Shown here in pieces: positions 7,704-12,713 of a DNA stretch of 12,713 bases. The DNA is from Parachlamydiaceae bacterium (lineage in GTDB: Bacteria > Chlamydiota > Chlamydiia > Chlamydiales > Parachlamydiaceae). The stretch is from NCBI GenBank assembly GCA_003164155.1, contig PLSG01000065.1, positions 1-12,713 on the forward strand, read 5' to 3'. The position numbers and the translations under genes were made by a program. Each line of letters begins with the position of its first letter. Positions within the stretch are counted from its first letter, which is position 1. A model generated the notes under the pieces. It did not search any database. It saw only the letters and a list, made by a program, of their open reading frames with translations, and was not told where the DNA came from.

Positions 7704-7977
7704 TTCTTGCGCGCCTCGCCTCGATGCATCCACGAACGCGCTCTTGATTTTTTGGCAATCGGAGCCATTCGATAAGGCTGGCTGTTGGAAATTGGAGACA
7801 GCGCGGGGATTTCTTGAAACTTGGGGGAGCGCCACCGCGGTTTATAGCCTTGGCTATGCCGGTGTGTGTGTTGTAAATACGAAGGTCGATTAGATCTGTG
7901 GTGCGTAGAGCTTTTGGAAATTGGAGCTGGATTTCTTTGAGAAATTTGGCTATGATTCTTTCCGGAACAGGTTTCAT
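7696..7977 (-). CDS. AlpA/MerR-like small DNA-binding protein
   Basis: A 93-aa protein if started at ATG 7977, which has GAGAAG just upstream. A GTG at 8070 would add 31 residues, but these look unlike the rest and would run into the promoter region. The segment TGIAKAINRGGAPPSFKKSPRCLQFPTASLIEWLR (39-73) has the look of the AlpA/excisionase-type winged helix: helix, 'RGG.PP', basic wing with an Arg, then 'V/I.WL'. AlpA in P4-like satellites activates or represses excision and replication genes. Here it is first in the replication operon and its stop overlaps the helicase start (ATGAGTAA, 8 bp), so it is probably the operon's own regulator. Family assignment is by pattern only. Confidence 0.65.
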   Translation of the reverse strand: MKPVPERIIAKFLKEIQLQFPKALRTTDLIDLRIYNTHTGIAKAINRGGAPPSFKKSPRCLQFPTASLIEWLRLPKNQERVRGCIEARRARNE

Positions 7978-8175
7978 TGACTTCTCAACGGTTGTTCCGA
8001 TAGGGTAGTGCTTATAGCAAGGCACACTTGTAAACGCCCGTGTACACCGATATTGTAAAATATGGTACACAAAAAGCGTGTAAAAAAGTGAGTAAATTTG
8101 TATAATTCACAGCGTAACGCCGAAACTCGGAATCTCGACGTTATCTATACCCTATCGGTATTGTTTTATTTTTCA

Positions 8176-8207
8176 GGGCACTTCGGTGCCCACCTTCTAA
8201 TGGGCAC
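8176..8207 (-). promoter_or_regulatory. Leader with two mutually exclusive hairpins
   Basis: Read leftwards the RNA would be GTGCCC, ten bases, GGGCAC, CGAA, GTGCCC. The middle GGGCAC (8191-8186) can pair either with the first GTGCCC (8207-8202, 10-base loop) or with the last (8181-8176, CGAA tetraloop). Both 6-bp stems have the same sequence, so they compete directly. The unit lies about 20-50 bases downstream of the predicted start of transcription and about 200 bases before the AlpA-like gene. There is no U-tract after either hairpin, so it is not a standard attenuator. It could be an RNA switch, a protein-binding site, or an antisense-RNA target for copy control. Confidence 0.5.
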
Positions 8208-8230
8208 TTTCAATTATAATTCGGCCTAAA

Positions 8231-8258
8231 ATTATCATACTACGGTCTTAAACGTCAA
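8231..8258 (-). promoter_or_regulatory. Sigma70-like promoter for the leftward replication operon
   Basis: On the minus strand, -35 TTGACG (8258-8253), a 16-base spacer, and -10 GATAAT (8236-8231); each box is one mismatch from consensus. Transcription would begin near 8224 and run through the paired hairpins into the AlpA-like, helicase and packaging genes. Confidence 0.55.
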
Positions 8259-8514
8259 TCACAATGGTATAAACCCAACAATCATACCCACATCATATCT
8301 AAAACAGTTAATCTATCTTTTCGAAATATAGCCAAGTATTTCACACGTTCAGTTTTCTCAATATCTTGTAAGAGTCAAATAACGTTTATATGTCACAAAA
8401 AAGGTAGAGATTTCAGTTACCCTATCTGCTCGATATCGTCCGCCTTTTCGATCTCATTCATCCTTTCATAATCAAAGCCCCATCATCTCCCTACGTAAAG
8501 GCTGGCGCGTATCC

Positions 8515-8925
8515 TTAAATAATGCACAGGCGTGCTTTGATATCGCTTGCGATCTCCTCTTCTGTACTGCATCTTTGCAGATCCAAGGAAATGCCAGCCT
8601 CCCGAATGCCCGACAATAGCCCACGAAGTACCGCGCCGCGATCGCAGATCTGGCCGGTAGTTTTGCGTATGTCGATGCTCAACTGATCAAGCCAAAGAAC
8701 ATCATTCAGGCGAAGTGAAAGCGTTGCCTTGGTGAAATCGCCTGGCGCCGGTGGTCTTCCTATCGGTCTAAGGATTGGAGCGGCTGCAAGCTCAGACCTG
8801 GGTGTTTCGGCTTGCGCGGACACGGGCGAAACTATCGGAGCTCTGCCCTTGTTTGCAGGTATTGGCTTGGGCTTGCCCTGCACTGCTTGTTTTGATTTTG
8901 GAGCGGGCTTCTTTGGGATGGCCAT
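8515..8925 (-). CDS. Ribbon-helix-helix DNA-binding protein with basic Pro/Ala-rich N-terminus
   Basis: A 136-aa protein. Residues 1-65 are low complexity, rich in Lys, Pro and Ala (KKPAPKSKQAVQGKPKPIP), probably a flexible DNA-contacting tail. Residues 66-110 fit a CopG/Arc-type fold: strand KATLSLRLN, helix DVLWLDQLSIDIRKTTG, then helix DRGAVLRGLLSGIREAG. It starts at ATG 8925 behind AAAAGGAAAAAG. Two tandem GTTAT(A)CCCTA boxes overlap its promoter, so it is probably autoregulated. It could be a transcriptional or copy-number repressor, or a second partition-type protein. It is at the head of the leftward block, divergent from the recombinase gene, which suggests it controls the switch between the two. 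Confidence 0.7.
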   Translation of the reverse strand: MAIPKKPAPKSKQAVQGKPKPIPANKGRAPIVSPVSAQAETPRSELAAAPILRPIGRPPAPGDFTKATLSLRLNDVLWLDQLSIDIRKTTGQICDRGAVLRGLLSGIREAGISLDLQRCSTEEEIASDIKARLCII

Positions 8926-8979
8926 ACTTTTTCCTTTTGGTAGCTTTAGTTTTCGACGTCTAAAAGTCTATACGTTTAT

Positions 8980-9020
8980 GTTATCCCTAAGTTATACCCT
9001 AGGTAAGCCATTCCTGTAAA
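8980..9020 (-). promoter_or_regulatory. Promoter and tandem operator boxes of the RHH gene
   Basis: On the minus strand, -35 TTTACA (9020-9015), 18-base spacer, -10 TATAAC (8996-8991). Two direct repeats, GTTATCCCTA (8980-8989) and GTTATACCCTA (8991-9001), are 11 bp apart and cover the -10 and start site. Tandem sites one helical turn apart at the promoter of an RHH gene are the usual form of autorepression. Confidence 0.5.
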
Positions 9021-9112
9021 GTTGAATAAGGTCTTACATTGAACGGTGGTGCAACTTTCTTGTGGAAATGGCTGGGAGTAAAGTTGACTACACATAAAAA
9101 AACATCGAACGG
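9016..9112 (+). repeat. Duplicated motif pairs upstream of the recombinase gene
   Basis: GTAAAGTTGA occurs at 9016-9025 and 9078-9087. ACATTGAACGG (9036-9046) and ACATCGAACGG (9102-9112) follow each copy, so a two-motif module is repeated with about 62-66 bp spacing. An inverted partial copy, GCAACTTTC, is at 9051-9059. Short repeated sites next to a tyrosine recombinase gene suggest arm-type recombinase or excisionase binding sites, and so a possible recombination site. This is inference. Confidence 0.5.
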
Positions 9113-9156
9113 ACGAAAAGAGGTGGCTAACAACCTCACCTATCTGCTATTCTAAC

Positions 9157-9181
9157 TTCCGATAAGGGAACGTTATCGGAA
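9157..9181. promoter_or_regulatory. Inverted repeat operator just upstream of the recombinase gene
   Basis: TTCCGATAA (9157-9165) and TTATCGGAA (9173-9181) are perfect 9-bp arms around a 7-base centre, ending 18 bases before the ATG. A TATTCT box (9148-9153) lies just upstream, though without a good -35. The position suits a repressor site, or an mRNA hairpin beside the ribosome-binding site. Confidence 0.6.
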
Positions 9182-9199
9182 CCAAGGGAAGGGAACTAT

Positions 9200-10282
9200 A
9201 TGGAAAATGCTTTAATATCCGTAACGGATGCGGAAATATACGAAGTCGAGCAAGTGGAAGCGGAACAGCCACCCAAATATTCGAACTCATTCACTCAACA
9301 TGCAAAAGCTCTGGCCACCGTAAACGGCTACGCCTCCGATTGGGAAGACTTCGCTATGTGGTGCAACCTGCGCAAGTGCTGCTTACTTCCCGCCAACCCT
9401 CGCGACGTTGCGGACTACCTGGAAGACCGGGCAAAGAATAAGTGGATGGGGATATCAGGCAAAGATAGGAAGCTCGTAGAAAAGGAGCCGCTAAAGTGGA
9501 ACTCATTACAACGGCGCCTGGCTGCCATCTCTAAAATCAGCCAATACAACGAACAGTCTTTAGACCGCAAACATCCTGCCATACAGCAAACCCTAACAGG
9601 CATTAAGCGGTTCTTGAGCCTGCATAATCCTGATCAAATTGTCGAAGACCGGAAAACACCCACACTAAGCGAAGACATTTTCAAGATGATTGAGTCTTTG
9701 CCAAAGACCTTGGCCGGGAGCCGCGATAAAGCTTTACTGCTGATCGGATTCAGCGGTGCCCTTCGCCGTTCTGAGATTTGCGGGTTACGTATGGATAGCT
9801 TGCGCTTTGTCGAAGGTGAGGGCGTAGTAATTTCTCTAGCTTGGTCTAAAGTTGGCCCTCGTACAATTAATATTCCTAAAGGAGCCTCAATTGTCACCTG
9901 TCCAGTTACAGCCCTGCGCGATTGGATCAAAAACGCTGGCATCAAAGAGGGGTATATCTTCAAGGGGATAAACAGGCACGGACAATTACAAGATACTCCA
10001 CTAACAGACAAAAGTATTGCTCTCATCATCACGCGGAACGGGCACATAAAGGCCAAGATTCAGGACGCCAAAGAAAGAGCTAAAGAAGACACCACGGTTG
10101 TTATCCCTAATTTTGGCGGCCACAGTCTCAGGGCTGGCTTTGCCACAGTTTCCATACTGAACGGGGCTTCTGAGCACTCTATCATGGCACACGGTGGATG
10201 GAAGAAATCTGATACCATGAAAAAATATGTTCGGGAAACGGATAAGTGGAAGAATAACGCTGCTGCAAGCCTGGGGTTATAG
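9200..10282 (+). CDS. Tyrosine recombinase (integrase/resolvase)
   Basis: A 360-aa site-specific recombinase. The N-terminal SAM-like core-binding domain covers about residues 28-140 and the catalytic domain about 155-350. Catalytic set as read: Arg189 (GALRRSEICGL), Lys217 (WSKVG), His308-x-x-Arg311 (GGHSLRAGF), Trp334 in HGGWKKSDT in place of the usual second His, and nucleophile Tyr343 (KKYVRE). Trp at that place is known in active members. ATG 9200 has AAGGGAAGGGAA upstream. It could integrate the element into a chromosome or resolve multimers of the circle. Sitting next to the par genes in a circular element makes the resolvase role credible, while the repeated motifs upstream keep integration open. 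There is no serine-recombinase or transposase signature. Confidence 0.93.
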   Translation: MENALISVTDAEIYEVEQVEAEQPPKYSNSFTQHAKALATVNGYASDWEDFAMWCNLRKCCLLPANPRDVADYLEDRAKNKWMGISGKDRKLVEKEPLKWNSLQRRLAAISKISQYNEQSLDRKHPAIQQTLTGIKRFLSLHNPDQIVEDRKTPTLSEDIFKMIESLPKTLAGSRDKALLLIGFSGALRRSEICGLRMDSLRFVEGEGVVISLAWSKVGPRTINIPKGASIVTCPVTALRDWIKNAGIKEGYIFKGINRHGQLQDTPLTDKSIALIITRNGHIKAKIQDAKERAKEDTTVVIPNFGGHSLRAGFATVSILNGASEHSIMAHGGWKKSDTMKKYVRETDKWKNNAAASLGL

Positions 10283-10461
10283 TTTCAACCTAGCGACCTG
10301 CACCTGCTCGCCGTCCATACCCTGGTCGGCTCCCATCCCCCGCCTGGCCACTTCAACCGATTAGCGTTTTCTTGTTGTGGTTAAACCAAATCTCGTGTAA
10401 AACAATGGTGTCAAAATGCTGTCATTGACACCATTTAGGCGTCTAAAACCAGAGGGGAAAT
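10283..10461. promoter_or_regulatory. parA promoter region with inverted heptads
   Basis: A 179-bp gap. Its first 80 bases are GC-rich without clear structure. A promoter can be drawn as TTGTGG (10375-10380), 17 bases, TAAAAC (10398-10403). Directly after it, AATGGTGTCA (10404-10413) and TGACACCATT (10426-10435) form a perfect 10-bp inverted repeat with a 12-base centre. The arms carry the GGTGTCA heptad found again after parA and after the RHH gene, so this is probably the operator/centromere site of the partition system. Confidence 0.6.
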
Positions 10462-11118
10462 ATGATTATTGTTATCGGTGGGATCAAGGGCGGAAGCGGA
10501 AAAAGCACCTTGGCCACAAATCTTACTGTTATCCGGGCACTAGAAGGCAAGCGGGTGCTTTTAGTCGATGCGGACGAACAGCGCAGCGCCTCAGATTGGG
10601 CCGAACACCGCGAAAGCTTGGGGATTACAACGCCATGGACAACCGTTCAACTTATAGGTTCTTCCGTTCGCTCTCAGCTCTTTAAAATGTCCAGTGACTA
10701 CGATGATGTTATCGTTGACACAGGCGGTCGTGATACCACAAGCCAAAGATCTGCTCTAACTGCGGCTGACATCTTCCTAGCTCCCTTCCAGCCGCGCAGC
10801 TTGGACGTGTGGACAGTTGGAAAGGTGACTGCGTTGCTTGCCGAAATCAGGACGGTTAACCCAAAACTCAAAGCATATGCCGTCATTAATCGGGCTGACG
10901 CGCAGGGCGCAGATAACCAAGACGCCGCCGAAATACTGCAAGAAAGCGAAGGGATCGTTTACCTTGCTACCTCAATCGGGCAACGCAAGGCATTCGCTAA
11001 CGCGGCCGCTGAAGGACTGGGCATCATAGAGCTGAAGCTTCAAGACAAGAAAGCTGTAAACGAAATTAAGCTGCTTTGTGCGGCCTTATTTGAGAGTAAG
11101 GAAGCTGGGAAAGCGTAG
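10462..11118 (+). CDS. parA: ParA-type partition ATPase
   Basis: A 218-aa ATPase of the small ParA (type Ib) class, which lacks the N-terminal HTH of type Ia. Such proteins bind nucleoid DNA in the ATP state and move plasmid copies apart through a partner bound to a centromere. Motifs: deviant Walker A KGGSGKST (9-16) with signature Lys9; A' region VLLVDADEQ (32-40); Walker B YDDVIVDTGGRD (80-91), where the usual 'D.P' is DTGG. The start ATG 10462 has AGAGGGG upstream. The small RHH gene follows after 52 bp, the standard parA-partner pair. Its presence argues for low-copy plasmid-like maintenance. Confidence 0.93.
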   Translation: MIIVIGGIKGGSGKSTLATNLTVIRALEGKRVLLVDADEQRSASDWAEHRESLGITTPWTTVQLIGSSVRSQLFKMSSDYDDVIVDTGGRDTTSQRSALTAADIFLAPFQPRSLDVWTVGKVTALLAEIRTVNPKLKAYAVINRADAQGADNQDAAEILQESEGIVYLATSIGQRKAFANAAAEGLGIIELKLQDKKAVNEIKLLCAALFESKEAGKA

Positions 11119-11127
11119 GCTTCAAAT

Positions 11128-11134
11128 TGACACC
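11128..11134 (-). promoter_or_regulatory. Single TGACACC heptad between parA and its partner
   Basis: One copy of the TGACACC heptad lies in the 52-bp gap between the two par genes, 37 bases before the RHH start codon. Confidence 0.5.
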
Positions 11135-11170
11135 AAAGCAACACCATTAAAACACCTAAAGGACATTGAA

Positions 11171-11416
11171 ATGACAGTTAAGAGAAAAGCTATCCCTGCG
11201 AAAAAACCGGCGCAATCTGACCTCGATGCGATCATCAACAAAGGGGGAAAGACGGCAGAGGACAGCAAGCCGCAAGCAATAGAAGCGGAAACACGTTTCA
11301 CCCTACGCATACCACCCAAGCTAATTGCTAAAATTGATAAGGACAGAAAAGCGAGAGTCGGAAACGTGTCAAGAAATCAGTGGATCTTGGAAGCTGTAGC
11401 GGAACGGCTAAAATAG
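11171..11416 (+). CDS. Small ribbon-helix-helix ParA partner (ParB/ParG/omega-like)
   Basis: An 81-aa protein, using ATG 11171 with AAAGGA about 9 bases upstream; the frame is open from 11078 but only as overlap with parA. The N-terminal 40 residues are basic and flexible (VKRKAIPAKKPAQSDLDAIINKGGK), the kind of tail that touches ParA in other systems. Residues 41-81 give an RHH fold: strand TRFTLRIP, helix PKLIAKIDKDRKAR, helix SRNQWILEAVAERLK. Such small partners bind a repeated centromere and also repress their own operon. The GGTGTCA heptads on both sides of the locus are the likely target. Confidence 0.85.
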   Translation: MTVKRKAIPAKKPAQSDLDAIINKGGKTAEDSKPQAIEAETRFTLRIPPKLIAKIDKDRKARVGNVSRNQWILEAVAERLK

Positions 11417-11446
11417 CCCTGCTAATCATGTCTTTGTCGTGCCTTT

Positions 11447-11486
11447 ATGGTGTCACTATGATATTTAACGGTGTCTTTGTGACACC
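11447..11486. promoter_or_regulatory. Candidate centromere: GGTGTCA heptads downstream of the RHH gene
   Basis: ATGGTGTCA (11447-11455), then GGTGTC-TTTGT-GACACC (11470-11486), an inverted pair in which the right arm is a full TGACACC. With the pair before parA and the single copy between the genes, the par locus has five exact heptads and one with a single mismatch. I found no other exact copy elsewhere in the window by eye. Confidence 0.6.
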
Positions 11487-11737
11487 TGAACTAACACGTA
11501 AAAGCGCCGTTTCTATCCTGGTCGAATAGATTTTACTCGGCTCCCCTCAGGGGGGGGGGGCTCCGGCCCTGGGCCTGTGCTGACATTCTGCCCGGCTGTC
11601 GCTGGCTTGAGCTTCTGGCCGCTAGCTGGGAAAGAAGTGGACGCTTGCCACTTCTTATAAAGAATGGTAGGGCGTCCTTAGATCTAAGCAACGTCTAAAA
11701 TACGACACAAACAAGTATGTTTCACCCTGTAAATCCC

Positions 11738-11785
11738 TTGCTTCAAATAGGTGTTCTTGCTATAATGTCCATTTTATGGTACATT
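11738..11785 (+). promoter_or_regulatory. Toxin-antitoxin promoter and operator
   Basis: TTGCTT (11738-11743), 17 bases, TATAAT (11761-11766). An imperfect inverted repeat, AATGTCCAT (11764-11772) then ATGGTACATT (11776-11785), covers the start of transcription and fits the autorepression expected of HigBA-type pairs. A ribosome-binding site, AAGGT, follows at about 11788. Confidence 0.65.
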
Positions 11786-11796
11786 GAAGGTAGAGA

Positions 11797-12102
11797 ATGC
11801 ATTACAAATTGATCGCGTCGCGTGAATACCTCGATTGGATACAAGCGGAGACAGACAAAGCAAAGGTTCAAATCTCTAAGCGCTTATCAGCTATAGAAGC
11901 GGATGGGCATTTTGGTACATCTAAAGATCTAGGAGAAGGTGTTTCAGAACTCAAGTGGCAAATAGGTAGGCGTATATATTATGCCTATATCCCTGAGTCT
12001 AGAATCCTCTTACTGTTAGGAGGGAATAAAAATGGTCAAGATAAAGACATCACCCAAGCTAAAAAAATCCTCAAAAGGTGGCACGAAAAAAATGAAAAAT
12101 GA
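11797..12102 (+). CDS. HigB/RelE-superfamily toxin (phage Gp49-like addiction killer)
   Basis: A 101-aa toxin. This subfamily (addiction-module killer proteins, RelE/HigB fold) usually cleaves mRNA at the ribosome. The signature is clear: ADGHFGTSKDLGEGVSELKWQIGRRIYYAY (35-64), then LLLLGGNKNGQDKDITQAKKILKRW (71-95). Full length. It has its own sigma70-like promoter and is followed by the antitoxin, overlapping by 11 bp; toxin-first order is normal for HigBA-type pairs. Together they would kill cells that lose the element, adding to par-based stability. Confidence 0.92.
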   Translation: MHYKLIASREYLDWIQAETDKAKVQISKRLSAIEADGHFGTSKDLGEGVSELKWQIGRRIYYAYIPESRILLLLGGNKNGQDKDITQAKKILKRWHEKNEK

Positions 12103-12355
12103 TGATTTTATAGAATACAGCCCAACTGCGGAGTTGTTGGATGAAACTTTTATCGCTAAGGCTTTGTGGGAATGCTTGAAAACAAATGATCCTGAAGGCG
12201 TAATGGAAGTTATTGAAGCTCATTTGGAAGCTGTGAATAAAGTGAAAGCAGCACAAAAAACTGATTTAGCGCGTTCCACTATGTACAATGCCATTAGAGG
12301 GAAAAACCCCACGATAAAAACACTAGCAAAACTAGTTAACTGCTGCGCTGCTTAA
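12092..12355 (+). CDS. HigA-type antitoxin (HTH)
   Basis: An 87-aa antitoxin. I choose ATG 12092 (MKNDDFIEYSP), which matches the usual family start and has AAGGTGG upstream, over an earlier in-frame start at 12032 that lies deep inside the toxin gene. The C-terminal part is an HTH: TDLARSTMYNAIRGKNPTIKTLAKLV (57-82). The protein ends soon after the HTH, slightly short but plausible. It neutralises the toxin and, with it, represses the promoter at 11738-11785. Confidence 0.88.
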   Translation: MKNDDFIEYSPTAELLDETFIAKALWECLKTNDPEGVMEVIEAHLEAVNKVKAAQKTDLARSTMYNAIRGKNPTIKTLAKLVNCCAA

Positions 12356-12688
12356 TTGCCGGTTTTTCCGCGTTCGCTTTCATCATATCGTCAACCATAT
12401 TGTTTTTCATCCTGCACATTAAGAAGTTTTACGCCCAAAACGCAGCTCCTTCTAAAACGTACTGCGCTGTCCGTTGTTGCGCCTTGTTATCCTCATTCAG
12501 GATTTAACGTAACGAAAGCTCGAACAAGCACACAACGCAAATTTAAGATATTGCTGAATGTTTACCAAAAACAAACCAGCTCCGCTTTCTCAGACTTGCA
12601 AAATCCACAAAAAGGAGCGCTTCATTTTATTAAACCGAAACGAGCACTTTGGTTGCACATCCTTTCCAGATTTTTTGCGCTGGAAGTT
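12356..12688. other. Non-coding stretch after the antitoxin, rich in inverted repeats
   Basis: No convincing gene; the open frame here has a composition unlike a real protein and no ribosome-binding site that I can point to. Structure: ATCCT-cattc-AGGAT (12489-12503) inside a longer imperfect fold with GTT/AAC, CTTGTT (12483-12488) / AACAAG (12523-12528) and TTGCG (12477-12481) / CGCAA (12536-12540). A further pair is TTCCAG (12664-12669) / CTGGAA (12680-12685) just before the circle junction. This could be a structured recombination, packaging or single-strand origin site. It has no T-run to act as a terminator. Confidence 0.5.
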
Positions 12689-12713
12689 TCACTAAGCTAG
12701 TCCGAAAAAGTGG
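12689..12713. repeat. Terminal direct repeat, right copy (circle junction)
   Basis: Exact copy of bases 1-25. It is preceded by a 6-bp inverted repeat, TTCCAG (12664-12669) and CTGGAA (12680-12685), with a 10-base loop. No ORF that looks real crosses the junction. Confidence 0.9.

Larger units (their letters stand above)
7978..8514. other. Regulatory gap between the RHH gene and the replication operon
   Basis: This 537-bp stretch has no convincing gene. It holds a minus-strand promoter (8231-8258), a switch-like hairpin pair (8176-8207), and a smaller palindrome near the gene start (ATATT-gtaa-AATAT, 8050-8063) set inside near-inverted GTACACC / GGTAC arms that could be an operator. A perfect TATAAT on the plus strand (8101-8106) lacks a good -35. 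A 14-codon minus-strand mini-ORF at about 8410-8460 (MNEIEKADDIEQIG) is too short to call. Confidence 0.6.
11417..11796. other. Non-coding gap between the par locus and the toxin-antitoxin genes
   Basis: 380 bp without a gene. Left part: heptads (11449-11486) and a direct repeat TGTCTTTGT (11429-11437 and 11472-11480). Middle: a GC-rich segment with a run of eleven G (11550-11560), then a hairpin AAGAAGTGG (11632-11640) / CCACTTCTT (11648-11656) with a 7-base loop and no T-run. Right part: a 12-bp perfect palindrome CTTAGATCTAAG (11677-11688), CGTCTAAAA (11692-11700), and the toxin-antitoxin promoter. Confidence 0.65.

Noticed and set aside
7978..8070. Extension of the AlpA-like protein to GTG 8070
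   Set aside because: The extra 31 residues overlap operator-like palindromes, and ATG 7977 has a better ribosome-binding site.
12477..12540. Integron attC-like site
   Set aside because: Inverted repeats exist but the paired core sites and spacing of attC are not met, and there is no cassette structure.
12356..12700. Plus-strand ORF of 114 codons after the antitoxin
   Set aside because: Begins directly after the higA stop, has a Ser/Arg/Thr/Phe-rich composition unlike a folded protein, and lies over nested inverted repeats.
1..12713. tRNA, rRNA or insertion sequence
   Set aside because: No cloverleaf, rRNA-like or transposase signature was seen on either strand by eye.

Overview
The window reads as one complete small circular element. 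Its last 25 bases (12689-12713) repeat its first 25 exactly, so the unique circle is about 12,688 bp. Gene content is proteobacterial in style: a HigBA-type toxin-antitoxin pair, a ParA with a ribbon-helix-helix (RHH) partner, an AlpA-like regulator, RusA and phage terminase subunits. GC content is moderate. I cannot assign a genus from the sequence alone.

Layout. Two transcription blocks diverge from a regulatory region at about 8926-9199 and converge across the circle junction (12356 to 187). The leftward (minus) block reads: an RHH protein (8925-8515); a 537-bp regulatory gap with a good sigma70-like promoter and a leader holding two mutually exclusive hairpins; an AlpA-like DNA-binding protein; an SF2 DEAD/DEAH helicase; an SF3-type replicative helicase of the DUF5906 kind; an iteron-rich, AT-rich gap that is the best replication-origin candidate; a small protein with a weakly SpoVG-like N-terminus and a Pro/Ala-rich tail; a RusA Holliday-junction resolvase; a small unknown protein; terminase small subunit; and terminase large subunit. 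The rightward (plus) block reads: a tyrosine recombinase, ParA, a small RHH partition partner with recurring GGTGTCA/TGACACC heptads around the locus, and a HigB/HigA toxin-antitoxin pair.

Interpretation. Replication (two helicases and an iteron-type origin), stability (par locus, toxin-antitoxin, recombinase/resolvase) and DNA packaging (RusA, TerS, TerL) are all present. No portal, protease, capsid, tail, lysis or lysogeny gene is visible. The most economical reading is a plasmid-like phage satellite: an episome that keeps itself as a low-copy plasmid and brings its own complete terminase to load its DNA into particles built by a helper phage. That combination is the main point of interest. 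The alternatives are a decayed phage-plasmid that lost its virion genes, or a plasmid that picked up a packaging cassette. The sequence supports the gene content directly; the lifestyle is inference.
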